Shown here piece after piece: positions 35,031 to 43,080 of a DNA stretch of 64,000 bases. The stretch is from contig CAZBAI010000008.1 of NCBI GenBank assembly GCA_964490175.1, positions 1 through 64,000 on the forward strand, read 5' to 3'. Source of the stretch: RGIG3077 sp964490175 (GTDB lineage Bacteria; Bacillota; Clostridia; Oscillospirales; Ruminococcaceae). The stretch's first letter is position 1; the number at the start of each line of letters is the position of its first letter. The position numbers were made by a program, and so were the translations under genes. The notes below the pieces were generated by a model. The model saw only the letters and a program-made list of their open reading frames with translations, ran no database searches and was not told where the DNA came from.

Positions 35031-35058
35031 CCGTCTTAATATGACGGCATTTTTTTAA
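35031..35058 (+). promoter_or_regulatory. Leader hairpin with U-tract
   Basis: CCGTC (35031-35035) pairs with GACGG (35043-35047) and is followed by CATTTTTTT. It sits at or just after the expected transcription start of the YdjI-like gene and before its ribosome binding site. It could act as an early attenuator. Confidence 0.35.
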
Positions 35059-35084
35059 CTTTAAAAAAGAAAGGTGATTATAAT

Positions 35085-36350
35085 ATGGGACTTATTAAAG
35101 CGGCAGTAGGCGCAATCGGCGGCTCACTTGCAGATTCATGGCTTGATGTGATTGAGCCTGAAGGTTTTACATCAACAACGGTAATGACAAAGGGCGTGCT
35201 CAAATCGGCAAAAGACAAACGCTCAAGCAATAAAAAAGGCACGCAGGATATCATTTCAAACGGTTCGAAAATTCATGTTTATCCCAACCAGATGATGCTT
35301 TTGGTTGACAACGGCAGAATTGTAGACTATACCGCAGAAGAGGGCGTTTATGAAGTATATATGTCCTCTGCACCCTCGCTTTTCAACGGTGAGCTGAAAG
35401 CTTCGGTAAAGGAAAGCTTTGAGCGCTTCAAATTCGGCGGAACTCCTTCAAGCGCTCAAAAAGTATTCTACATAAATCTTGCCGAAATTAAAGGCATTAA
35501 ATTCGGCACGAAAAATCCCATAAATTATTTTGATGAATTTTACAATGCCGAGCTGTTTATGCGCTGCCACGGCAACTATTCGGTTAAAATTACCGACCCG
35601 CTTAAATTCTTTGCCGAATCTGTTCCTCAAGGCTCGGAAAGGGTTGATATGGAAGATATCAACGAACAGTATCTTTCCGAATTTTTGACGGCACTGCAAA
35701 CCTCAATCGGTCAAATGTCGGTTGACGGACAGCGAATTTCACACATTCAGTCAAAGAGCAGTGAGCTTGCAAAATATATGGAAAATGCGCTTGACGCCGA
35801 TTGGAAAGAGCGCCGTGGCATGGAAATCCAGTCGGTAGGTATCATGAGCATATCTTACGACGAAGAAAGCAAACAGCTCATCAATATGCGCAATCAAGGC
35901 GCAATGCTCTCCGACCCGAGCGTCAGAGAGGGCTATGTGCAGGGCGCTGTTGCAAGAGGTCTTGAAGCGGCAGGCTCAAACACAGCAGGCGCTTCGCAGG
36001 CGTTTATGGCAATGGGCATGGGCTTAAACGGTGCCGGCAATTTCATGGGCGCCGCTTCATCGTCAAATCAGGCGCAAATGCAGCAACAGCAAATGCAACA
36101 ACAAATGCAGTCAAACGCTTGGACTTGCTCTTGCGGAAACGCAAATACGGGCAAATTCTGCTCAATGTGCGGCAAGGCAATGCCCGCACCCGCACAAAGC
36201 TGGAAATGCTCTTGCGGAAACACAAATACAGGCAAATTCTGCTCAATGTGCGGCAAACCTATGCCCAATGCTTCCGATAACTGGACGTGCGCCTGCGGTG
36301 CTGTCAACACATCAAACTTCTGTTCAAACTGCGGTTCTAAAAAAGCATAA
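35085..36350 (+). CDS. SPFH domain protein with C-terminal zinc ribbons (YdjI-like)
   Basis: This 421-residue protein begins G-L-I-K-A-A-V-G-A-I-G-G-S and carries an SPFH/virion-core-like domain over about 1-290, then a Gly/Ala segment, a Gln/Met-rich linker (about 325-342) and three zinc ribbons of the form W-x-C-x-C-G-x-x-N-T-x3-F-C-x2-C-G. B. subtilis YdjI has the same type of organisation and works with YdjG, YdjH and PspA at the membrane. The next two genes match YdjG and YdjH. The ATG follows AAAGGTG. Confidence 0.88.
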   Translation: MGLIKAAVGAIGGSLADSWLDVIEPEGFTSTTVMTKGVLKSAKDKRSSNKKGTQDIISNGSKIHVYPNQMMLLVDNGRIVDYTAEEGVYEVYMSSAPSLFNGELKASVKESFERFKFGGTPSSAQKVFYINLAEIKGIKFGTKNPINYFDEFYNAELFMRCHGNYSVKITDPLKFFAESVPQGSERVDMEDINEQYLSEFLTALQTSIGQMSVDGQRISHIQSKSSELAKYMENALDADWKERRGMEIQSVGIMSISYDEESKQLINMRNQGAMLSDPSVREGYVQGAVARGLEAAGSNTAGASQAFMAMGMGLNGAGNFMGAASSSNQAQMQQQQMQQQMQSNAWTCSCGNANTGKFCSMCGKAMPAPAQSWKCSCGNTNTGKFCSMCGKPMPNASDNWTCACGAVNTSNFCSNCGSKKA

Positions 36351-36382
36351 CACCGTTTTTTAAAATATTTTGCATAACAAAA

Positions 36383-36419
36383 AATACCGTGTAGCTGCAG
36401 TTGTATGCTGCACGGTATT
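36383..36419 (+). terminator. Hairpin between YdjI-like and YdjG-like genes
   Basis: AATACCGTG (36383-36391) pairs with CACGGTATT (36411-36419), extended by AGC/GCT. The tract after it is only weakly T-rich (GTAATTTTGC), so partial termination or mRNA processing is more likely than full termination. Confidence 0.45.
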
Positions 36420-36450
36420 GTAATTTTGCTATTTAGCGAGGTGAATGAAT

Positions 36451-37509
36451 TTGGACGTTGTTCAATACAAATGCCCGAATTGCTCTGCAAACATTGAATA
36501 TAATGCCGAAAAGCAACTTTTCCATTGCGATTACTGTATGTCTGATTTTTCAAAAGAAGACATTCAGGCAAACTTTCGCAAAAACGAAGAAATGTCGCTT
36601 GATGACGACGCACAGGCAAAAGCGGAAGAATTTGAAAAGGCTACAAAGCTTTATTCCTGCCCAAACTGCGGTGCTGAAATCATTGCCGAAAGTACAACCT
36701 CGGCAACTTTTTGCTATTATTGCCACAATCCGGTGATTCTTTCCGGCAGGCTTTCGGGCGATTATCGCCCTTCAAAGGTTATTCCTTTCAAATTTGACAA
36801 GGACGCAGCGCTTGAAAAATTCAAAAAATGGGTTGCCAAAAAGCGCTTTGTGCCAAATGACTTTAAATCAGAGCAACAGCTCGAAAAAATGACAGGGCTT
36901 TACGTTCCCTTTTGGGTCGCCGACTGCAACATTGACGCCTCAATGAGGGCGATAGGCAAAAAAATTCGCAGGTGGACGTCGGGCGACTACACATATACCG
37001 AAACAAAGGAATATGAAGTTTTGCGCCGTGCATTTATCGACTTTGACGGAATACCCAACGACGGCTCAAAAAAAATCGACGATACGCTTATGCAGGCGAT
37101 AGAACCCTTTAACTACACACAGGCAGAGGATTTTTCAATGTCGTATCTTTCCGGATTTCTTGCCGATAAATACGACGTTGACAAGGTTGCGGTGTTCCCG
37201 AATATCAGGCAAAGGGCAAATGCCGGTTGCAGCAAGCTCATGCGTGATTCGATTGTCGGTTATTCGTCTGTTTCGATAAATTCCGAAAGCTACAACATTC
37301 TCGGCACAACTTGGCAGTATATACTCATGCCCGTTTGGTTTATGAATTTTAAATATCAAGACAAAACGTATTCGTTTGCCATTAACGGTCAAACAGGCAA
37401 GCTTGCGGGCATTCCGCCGCTTTGCAAAGCAAAGCTGTTGGCGTTTGCTTCAAGCTTTGCGGCAATTGCGACAGTTATCGGTGCGCTGTTAGGGTGGTGT
37501 ATATCATGA
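36451..37509 (+). CDS. Zinc-ribbon membrane protein (YdjG-like)
   Basis: The product (about 352 residues) starts with two zinc ribbons, Y-K-C-P-N-C-x14-F-H-C-D-Y-C and Y-S-C-P-N-C-G-x14-F-C-Y-Y-C. A long domain with Y-V-P-F-W-V follows, with one membrane helix at the very C-terminus. The layout matches B. subtilis YdjG, part of a membrane complex that recruits PspA. The start is probably TTG at 36451, 7 bases after GAGGTG. An ATG two codons earlier is only 1 base from that site. It overlaps the next gene at ATGA. Confidence 0.85.
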   Translation: MDVVQYKCPNCSANIEYNAEKQLFHCDYCMSDFSKEDIQANFRKNEEMSLDDDAQAKAEEFEKATKLYSCPNCGAEIIAESTTSATFCYYCHNPVILSGRLSGDYRPSKVIPFKFDKDAALEKFKKWVAKKRFVPNDFKSEQQLEKMTGLYVPFWVADCNIDASMRAIGKKIRRWTSGDYTYTETKEYEVLRRAFIDFDGIPNDGSKKIDDTLMQAIEPFNYTQAEDFSMSYLSGFLADKYDVDKVAVFPNIRQRANAGCSKLMRDSIVGYSSVSINSESYNILGTTWQYILMPVWFMNFKYQDKTYSFAINGQTGKLAGIPPLCKAKLLAFASSFAAIATVIGALLGWCIS

Positions 37510-38327
37510 TGAAAAAATATATTTTCGGGCTGACTTTTGCCCTTATGTGCTTCGCACTTTCTATAAACGGCAATGCAGCTTATGATTTGCCCGATTATAC
37601 ACACGCACACAACGAAGGCGTTATCGTAGATTTAACCGGTGAATATCTTGACGAAGAACAGCTTGATGAGCTTGATGAAATTCTTGATGACGCCGCAGAT
37701 GAAGTCGGCTTTAACATCGGCGTTATCATAACCGACTATATTCCCGGTGCTGTCAGAAACTATTCCGGCTCGAAAAACTATCAGGAATATAAAGTCGAAG
37801 AATATGCCTACGAATGCTTTGACGAAATGTTCGGTGAAAGGGATAAGGCCGACGGCGTTTTGCTGCTGATAAACTACTATACGCTTTATGACCAGATTTG
37901 GGCTGACGGCGAAGCGGAAAAGTACATTAACGATGCAAGAACGCAGGATATTTTCGACGCTATTGAGCCTGCCATGCTCGATTATGATACCTACAACGAA
38001 GCCAAAGGCTTTGCCGAGCAGGTTGTAAAAATGTATCACAAGGGCAACGTTAAAATCAGCGGCGCCGTAACAGGCGGATTGATTGGGCTTGCAATCGGGT
38101 TTGTAATTGCGCTTATTGTATATTTTTCCAACAAAAAAGCCTATTCAAAATACCCGAAAACAGCCGCAAACACATACGTCAACAAAGCCAACACAAGGTT
38201 TGCCGATAAGCAAGACCGTTTCATAAGACAATATACCACACGCACGTACAATTCGTCATCATCAAGCGGTGGCGGCGGTAGCAGCGGTGGCGGCGGCGGC
38301 AGAAGCGGCGGCGGCAGAGGAAGGTAA
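37506..38327 (+). CDS. TPM domain membrane protein (YdjH-like)
   Basis: The product (about 273 residues) has a signal peptide, a TPM (Repair_PSII, Psb32/YgcG-type) domain with V-D-L-T-G-E-Y-L and I-G-V-I-I-T, a membrane helix at about 185-207 and a Ser/Gly-rich end of G-G-G-S-S-G-G-G repeats. This resembles B. subtilis YdjH. The ATG overlaps the YdjG-like stop codon, so translation is probably coupled. An earlier ATG at 37422 lies well inside the upstream gene. Confidence 0.85.
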   Translation: MMKKYIFGLTFALMCFALSINGNAAYDLPDYTHAHNEGVIVDLTGEYLDEEQLDELDEILDDAADEVGFNIGVIITDYIPGAVRNYSGSKNYQEYKVEEYAYECFDEMFGERDKADGVLLLINYYTLYDQIWADGEAEKYINDARTQDIFDAIEPAMLDYDTYNEAKGFAEQVVKMYHKGNVKISGAVTGGLIGLAIGFVIALIVYFSNKKAYSKYPKTAANTYVNKANTRFADKQDRFIRQYTTRTYNSSSSSGGGGSSGGGGGRSGGGRGR

Positions 38328-38359
38328 ATTTCGCAAGATTTGATATATGGGAGAATATG

Positions 38360-38626
38360 ATGAAAATTAAAAAGGACTTTGTTTTAAGGCAGCTTGCCGG
38401 CGGATATGTCGCAACAGCTGTCGGAAGTGCCGCATCCGAGTTTAAAGGCATTGTAAAGCTTAACGAAAGCGGCGCTGTTATCTGGCGTGAGCTTGAAAAA
38501 GGTTCCGACTTGCAAAAATGCGCACAAAAGCTTTGCGAAACGTATGACGTTGATATGCAAACCGCTTTAAGCGACTGCGAAAATGTTATTTCGACATTGC
38601 AAAAATGCGGTGCAATCGATGAATGA
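38360..38626 (+). CDS. PqqD-like peptide-binding (RRE) protein
   Basis: This protein of about 88 residues matches the PqqD winged-helix fold, with a basic start, a V-K-L-N-E-S-G-A-V-I-W segment, D-L-Q-K-C-A-Q-K-L and a final L-Q-K-C-G-A-I. PqqD domains bind leader peptides of RiPPs, but no PQQ genes, radical SAM enzyme or precursor peptide is visible. It overlaps the S26-like peptidase gene by 8 bases. The start has GGGAG 6 bases upstream. Confidence 0.8.
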   Translation: MKIKKDFVLRQLAGGYVATAVGSAASEFKGIVKLNESGAVIWRELEKGSDLQKCAQKLCETYDVDMQTALSDCENVISTLQKCGAIDE

Positions 38627-39062
38627 CAATAAGCTGATATCCGAATTAAAAAAAAGCGGCGAGCTGATTTACACAACCTCAGGCGTCAGTATGTACCCAA
38701 TGCTGCGCCATCGGCGAGATATCGTTCACATAAAAAAAGCAAACGGCGTTTTAAAAAGGTATGATTTGCCGCTTTATGTCCGCTCTGATTCAAAATTAGT
38801 GCTTCACCGTATTTTGCGTGTAAAAGACGGATATTACATAATTTGCGGCGACAATTGCTTTGCGCTTGAAAAAGTTCCGTTTGAAAACGTTAAGGGCTAT
38901 GTTTGCGAGTTTTGGCGAAACGATAAGCATTACACCGACAAATCTCTTGCTTACAGGATTTATGTGCATCTTTGGTGTGATTTTTCTTTGATAAGGCGCT
39001 TTGCAATCTTTGCAAAATTCAAGCTAAAACACTTTGTCAAAAAGCTTTTAAATCGAAAATAA
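38619..39062 (+). CDS. S24/S26 signal-peptidase-like protein
   Basis: This protein of about 147 residues has the signal peptidase I motif T-S-G-V-S-M-Y-P-M-L with a Ser nucleophile. V-L-H-R-I-L-R-V and I-I-C-G-D-N-C follow, typical of the region around the catalytic dyad. The usual catalytic Lys is not obvious. A basic, partly hydrophobic C-terminal region may touch the membrane. The start overlaps the PqqD-like gene, implying joint function, perhaps cleavage of a modified peptide. Target unknown. Confidence 0.75.
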   Translation: MNDNKLISELKKSGELIYTTSGVSMYPMLRHRRDIVHIKKANGVLKRYDLPLYVRSDSKLVLHRILRVKDGYYIICGDNCFALEKVPFENVKGYVCEFWRNDKHYTDKSLAYRIYVHLWCDFSLIRRFAIFAKFKLKHFVKKLLNRK

Positions 39063-39069
39063 ACAAAAT

Positions 39070-39105
39070 AAGGCAGATACTCAAAATCAAATGAGTATCT
39101 GCCTT
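39070..39105. terminator. Bidirectional terminator between S26-like gene and ABC operon
   Basis: A 14-bp perfect stem (39070-39083 with 39092-39105) encloses an 8-base loop, between convergent genes, with short T-rich flanks on both strands. Confidence 0.7.
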
Positions 39106-39121
39106 TTGCAATTTTATGATT

Positions 39122-39883
39122 TCATCCCTGATTAAAACGTTGTAAAAACTGCTTTGTGCGCTCTGTCGCACCGTTTCCGAAAAGTTGCTCCGGTGCACCT
39201 TCTTCAACGATTACGCCGTTTTCCATAAAAATCACCTTGTCGGCAACATCCCTTGCAAACGCCATTTCATGGGTTACAATAACCATCGTCATTCCGTCAT
39301 CGGCAAGCTTGCGAATAACTTTTAAAATTTCGCCCGTAAGCTCGGGATCAAGGGCGCTTGTCGGCTCATCAAAAAACAAAATCTCGGGAGAAAGCGCCAA
39401 TGCACGTGCAATTGAAACACGCTGCTGCTGACCGCCGGAAAGCTCGCAGGGGTAAGAGTTCGCCTTATTTTCAAGCCCCATTTTGCGCAAAAGCTCCATT
39501 GCGGTGTTTTCCGCCTCTTCTTTGGATTTTTTCAAAACAATCATTGGTGCTTCGGTGATATTTCGCAATACGGTAAAATGCGGAAAAAGATTAAAGTTTT
39601 GAAACACCAGCCCTATTTTCAACCTGATTTCACGCAGTGTCGCCGCATCGGAATAAACAACGCCGCTGCCTTTCGGATTGTCGCAAAGCATATTCAATCC
39701 GCAAACGGTGATTTGACCGCCGCTTGCTTTGGTAAGCAGATTTATACAGCGCAGCAATGTCGATTTTCCCGAGCCGGACGGCCCGATAATCGCAACAACC
39801 TCGCCCTTTTCAACATCAAAACCGATATCCTTTAAAACCTCTAAATCGCCAAAGGATTTACTGAGATTCCTAACCTCAAGCAT
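39122..39883 (-). CDS. Polar amino-acid ABC transporter ATP-binding protein
   Basis: This ATPase of about 253 residues has G-P-S-G-S-G-K-S-T, V-F-Q-N-F-N-L-F-P-H, L-S-G-G-Q-Q-Q-R, F-F-D-E-P-T-S-A-L-D and V-T-H-E-M-x-F-A, as in HisP/GlnQ. It powers uptake with the permease and binding protein encoded upstream. Three starts are possible (GTG 39898, TTG 39889, ATG 39883). I use the ATG, with GGTGAG upstream; TTG with AGGGG at 8 bases is nearly as good. Confidence 0.93.
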   Translation of the reverse strand: MLEVRNLSKSFGDLEVLKDIGFDVEKGEVVAIIGPSGSGKSTLLRCINLLTKASGGQITVCGLNMLCDNPKGSGVVYSDAATLREIRLKIGLVFQNFNLFPHFTVLRNITEAPMIVLKKSKEEAENTAMELLRKMGLENKANSYPCELSGGQQQRVSIARALALSPEILFFDEPTSALDPELTGEILKVIRKLADDGMTMVIVTHEMAFARDVADKVIFMENGVIVEEGAPEQLFGNGATERTKQFLQRFNQG

Positions 39884-39901
39884 TGCCAATTTTCTCACCC
39901 C

Positions 39902-40606
39902 TTATTTATAATAATCAAGCTTTTTTTCAATATATGAGAATACCACCGTCAGAACAGTTGCAAGTACAAAATAGAAAACACCGGCAATAAAGAGCGGAAC
40001 AAGCGAACTGTAAAGCTGCATTTGCTGTTTTGCTTTTAATGTAATTTCGGCGTATGCCACAACATTAGCAAGAGAAGTATCCTTAACGAGGGTGATGACT
40101 TCGTTTGCGCTTGCAGGCAGCACCCTCTTGACAACCTGCGGCAGAATAATTCTGAAAAACGTTTGCATTTTTGTCATGCTGAGCGCCGATGCCGCTTCAT
40201 ATTGCCCCTTTGGAACCGACTCGATTCCGCCTCTGAAAATTTCCGCAAAATATGCGGCATAATTGAGAACAAAAGCGACAAGCACCGCATTGAACATATA
40301 GTTTTCGTCTTTAATATCAACGGCGCTTAACATATTTACAATTAATTGCGGCGTGCCGTCTGCATTTATCAGCATAGGCACGGCATAAAACGCAACAATT
40401 ACCTGAAGCATAAGCGGTGTGCCGCGCATAATCAATATGTAAATATTGGTTAAATATGAAACGGGCTTGAATTTACACATTTTCAAAAGAGCAACGACCA
40501 TTCCGAGCGGAACGGAAAACAGCAAGGTGAACCCGAAAACCTTTAATGTAGGCACAAGATATTCAAGCAACAGCATTGCAACGTTAAAAATTTCCTGCCA
40601 AGTCAT
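39902..40606 (-). CDS. Polar amino-acid ABC transporter permease
   Basis: This 234-residue HisM/GlnP-type permease has about five membrane helices. It has the R-G-T-P-L-M-L-Q segment after the first helices and the cytoplasmic coupling motif E-I-F-R-G-G-I-E-S-V-P-K-G-Q-Y-E-A-A. It is read before the ATPase gene and after the binding protein gene, separated from the latter by a terminator. Confidence 0.93.
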   Translation of the reverse strand: MTWQEIFNVAMLLLEYLVPTLKVFGFTLLFSVPLGMVVALLKMCKFKPVSYLTNIYILIMRGTPLMLQVIVAFYAVPMLINADGTPQLIVNMLSAVDIKDENYMFNAVLVAFVLNYAAYFAEIFRGGIESVPKGQYEAASALSMTKMQTFFRIILPQVVKRVLPASANEVITLVKDTSLANVVAYAEITLKAKQQMQLYSSLVPLFIAGVFYFVLATVLTVVFSYIEKKLDYYK

Positions 40607-40711
40607 TTTATGATATTATCTCCCCGATTGAGTTTTCCGCTGCCGTGATATCACGACAACACTTTATCATATTATAACACAAAAGCATAAAAAAAGCAAG
40701 CACAAAAAATC

Positions 40712-40738
40712 CGGCACAAGAATTACTTCTCGTGCCGA
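40712..40738 (-). terminator. Terminator after the amino-acid binding protein gene
   Basis: CGGCAC-A-AGAA (40712-40722) pairs with TTCT-C-GTGCCG (40728-40738), one mismatch. T runs flank both sides, with GGATTTTTTG on the minus strand. Its position inside the operon suggests that it limits permease and ATPase relative to the binding protein. Confidence 0.7.
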
Positions 40739-40764
40739 TTTTTTTAAATGTTATCAAATCAAAA

Positions 40765-41589
40765 TCACTTAACCGTTGTGATGTCGCTGCCAAACCATTT
40801 TGTCGAAATTTCAGCCAATTTGCCGTCTGCTTTCATTTCGCTCAAAATCTTCTGCACCTCATTACGAAGCTCGGTATCGTCCTTTCTGAAACCGATTGCG
40901 TATTCTTCTTCGGAAAGTCCGTCGGGGAGAACACGATAATCCTTACCGCCTGTTACGATTTTATAATCGGCAACTACAACATCAAGAAATACTGCGTCAA
41001 CAAGACCGCTTTCCATCTGCATAAGCGCTTCGTCATTCGTTAGGCTTGCCGATTCGGTTATGGTCGAAGCAATTTCGGATTCAAGCAAAATTTCCTGTGC
41101 GGTTGAACCGTTTTGCACGCCTATAACACAATTTTCAAGGTCAGCCATCGATTCGACGGTGCTGTCTGCGGGAACGACAAAAACCATTTTATTATTCATA
41201 TAAGGCTCTGAAAGATTCATGCTTTCCGCTCTTTCCGGGCTGACCGACATACCGTTCCAAATGCAGTCGATTCTGCCGGCGTTAAGATCCTCTTCCTTTG
41301 TATCCCAGTTAATGGATTGCTTTACAAGCTCAACACCCATTCTGTCGCAAACTTCCTGTGCAACGTCAATATCAAATCCGACGATTTCATCGTTTTCATC
41401 GGTGTAGCCCATGGGAACAAACGAAGCATCAAGCCCGAGAATAAATTTGCCGCTGTCAAGAACCTTTTGCAGTGAATCAACATCGCTTGATGACGATGAC
41501 TCTTCCTTTTCGGAGCAGCCGAATGCGCCGAGCATCATTACAGATGCAAGTGCTGCACAAAGCGCTCTTTTCAAAAATGCTTTTTTCAT
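40765..41589 (-). CDS. Amino-acid ABC transporter substrate-binding lipoprotein
   Basis: The product (about 274 residues) has a lipoprotein signal (L-G-A-F-G-C) and a Ser/Glu linker. The type 3 periplasmic-binding fold has L-G-L-D-A-S-F-V-P-M-G-Y, V-G-F-D-I-D-V-A and G-V-Q-N-G-S-T-A. It should deliver a polar amino acid or cystine to the permease. The ATG at 41589 has AGGAG 9 bases upstream. Confidence 0.94.
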   Translation of the reverse strand: MKKAFLKRALCAALASVMMLGAFGCSEKEESSSSSDVDSLQKVLDSGKFILGLDASFVPMGYTDENDEIVGFDIDVAQEVCDRMGVELVKQSINWDTKEEDLNAGRIDCIWNGMSVSPERAESMNLSEPYMNNKMVFVVPADSTVESMADLENCVIGVQNGSTAQEILLESEIASTITESASLTNDEALMQMESGLVDAVFLDVVVADYKIVTGGKDYRVLPDGLSEEEYAIGFRKDDTELRNEVQKILSEMKADGKLAEISTKWFGSDITTVK

Positions 41590-41627
41590 ACATGATTTCT
41601 CCTTTTTACTGTTGATAGAACATACTG

Positions 41628-41656
41628 ATTTTAGCACATCAAATCCGAATTGTAAA
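41628..41656 (-). promoter_or_regulatory. Promoter of the amino-acid ABC operon
   Basis: On the minus strand TTTACA (41651-41656), 17 bases and TAAAAT (41628-41633) with an extended TGC before the -10. Confidence 0.65.
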
Positions 41657-41800
41657 TAACAGGCGGCAAACTTTGGTGTTTCACATAAATTCACCCTGCT
41701 AAATCGGCAAAGAATTAGTCTATTTTGCGGTATTTTAACGGCTTTGGGTATTGTGAGTGCGCAAGAGAGATGAAGTCGGCGAAAAATTTGGAAAAAATGC

Positions 41801-41829
41801 TTGACAAATTAAATAGGGCATGATATAAT
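41801..41829 (+). promoter_or_regulatory. rplJ-rplL promoter
   Basis: TTGACA (41801-41806), 17 bases and TATAAT (41824-41829), a full consensus promoter. It begins a long leader before rplJ. Confidence 0.85.
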
Positions 41830-41837
41830 ACTTCTTG

Positions 41838-41972
41838 TTGAAAAACAACGTATCGTATTCTAAAGACAGCAGGTGGCATTCGCCGTAAATCCTGCCGAGG
41901 AATGTGTAGGTAAGTGAATATATGCCTATGACCTTTCTCGTGTTTGCGTGAAAGGCTTTTTCTTTTTTATAC
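41838..41972 (+). ncRNA. Ribosomal protein L10 leader
   Basis: The roughly 180-base untranslated region before rplJ contains paired segments such as GGCATTCGCC and GCAGG/CCTGC. It ends in a hairpin CCTTTC...GAAAGG (about 41932-41954) followed by CTTTTTCTTTTTT. This is the expected layout of the Firmicute L10 leader, where L10(L12)4 binds and promotes termination. Identification rests on position and layout, not on a covariance search. Confidence 0.75.
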
Positions 41973-42007
41973 GATTCACTCTATCAATTTCGGAGGTGAA
42001 TTACATT

Positions 42008-42514
42008 ATGGCAAGTGAGAAGATTCTCGAATCCAAAAAGGCTAAGGTTGCCGTTCTTACCGAACAGATTAAAAATTCCTGCTCCTGCGTGCTTGTTGAT
42101 TACAAGGGCATTACGGTTGAAGATGACACAAAGCTCAGAAAAGAGCTTCGTGAAGCAGGCGTAACATATTCTGTTGAGAAGAACTCCATTCTTCGCTTTG
42201 CTTTCAAGGAAGTCGGCATGGATTTCAACAGTGTTCTCGAAGGAACAACCGCTATCGCTCTGTGCTCTGACGACCAAACCGCACCCGCAAGAATCCTCGG
42301 CAAATACGCCGAAGCTTCAGAGGGCAAATTCAGCGTAAAAGCCGGATTTGTTGACGGTGAAATTTACGATGAAGCCGGCATTATGGCTCTTTCCAAGATA
42401 CCTTCAAAGGAAGTGCTTCTTTCCATGCTCATCGGTTCTCTTCAGGCTCCCATGCAAAAGCTTGCTGCAACATTGCAGTCGCTTGTGGACAAGAAGAACG
42501 AAGAGGCTGCATAA
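42008..42514 (+). CDS. rplJ: 50S ribosomal protein L10
   Basis: This 168-residue protein is typical L10: an N-terminal E-K-I-L-E-S-K-K segment, V-D-Y-K-G-I-T-V, L-R-K-E-L-R-E-A-G-V and E-G-T-T-A-I-A. It forms the base of the L7/L12 stalk. The ATG at 42008 follows GGAGGTG. An upstream in-frame ATG at 41948 would fall inside the leader terminator. Confidence 0.97.
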   Translation: MASEKILESKKAKVAVLTEQIKNSCSCVLVDYKGITVEDDTKLRKELREAGVTYSVEKNSILRFAFKEVGMDFNSVLEGTTAIALCSDDQTAPARILGKYAEASEGKFSVKAGFVDGEIYDEAGIMALSKIPSKEVLLSMLIGSLQAPMQKLAATLQSLVDKKNEEAA

Positions 42515-42622
42515 GCCTTTTAAAATCTCTTGCGGCATGAATTTTTCACCGCAAATCATTTAAAGCGCACATTAACTCAGCGCAAATTTTCAAATCAAAA
42601 TTATAAAAGGAGAATAATTATC

Positions 42623-42994
42623 ATGGCATCCGAGAAAATTACAAATATCTTAGATTTAATTGACGCACTTTCCATTCTTGAGCTTTCCGAGCTTGTTGAA
42701 GGCATTCAGGAAAAATACGGTGTAACAGCTGTTGTTGCTGCTGCTCCCGCTGCAGGCGCAGGTGCTGCCGCAGCAGAAGAAAAGACCGAATTTGACGTTG
42801 TTCTTACTTCTTTCGGTGAGAAGAAGATGGACGTTATCAAGGTTGCTAAGAACGAGCTTGGTCTTGGTCTTAAGGAAGCTAAGGAGCTTGTCGAATCCGC
42901 TCCTAAGGCAATCAAGGAAGGCGTTTCCAAGGCTGACGCAGAAGAACTCAAGAAGAAGTTTGAAGAAGCAGGCGCTACAATCGAACTCAAGTAA
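42623..42994 (+). CDS. rplL: 50S ribosomal protein L7/L12
   Basis: This 123-residue protein has the N-terminal dimer helix region, an Ala/Gly-rich hinge (about 38-52) and the C-terminal domain with K-T-E-F-D-V-V-L and G-L-G-L-K-E-A-K-E-L-V. It is the flexible factor-binding stalk protein. The ATG is preceded by AAAGGAG and follows rplJ by 108 bases. Confidence 0.98.
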   Translation: MASEKITNILDLIDALSILELSELVEGIQEKYGVTAVVAAAPAAGAGAAAAEEKTEFDVVLTSFGEKKMDVIKVAKNELGLGLKEAKELVESAPKAIKEGVSKADAEELKKKFEEAGATIELK

Positions 42995-43016
42995 GCTTAA
43001 TTTACAGCAAAAATCA

Positions 43017-43053
43017 AAGCATACGGTGTCAATCAACGCCGTATGCTTTTTTT
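43017..43053 (+). terminator. rplJ-rplL terminator
   Basis: AAGCATACGG (43017-43026) pairs with CCGTATGCTT (43039-43048), followed by a T run. It separates rplL from the convergent recN. Confidence 0.9.
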
Positions 43054-43080
43054 ATGTCCGCAAATTCAAAATTTAAAATA

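Noticed and set aside
38360..38626. PQQ cofactor biosynthesis
   Set aside because: Only the PqqD fold is present; pqqA, B, C and E are absent, and the fold is used widely as a peptide-binding domain.
2655..39062. A complete lasso-peptide or RiPP gene cluster
   Set aside because: Asparagine-synthase-like, PqqD-like, PF14907 and peptidase genes are present but lie up to 36 kb apart on different strands with housekeeping genes between. No precursor peptide, transporter or radical SAM enzyme was found.
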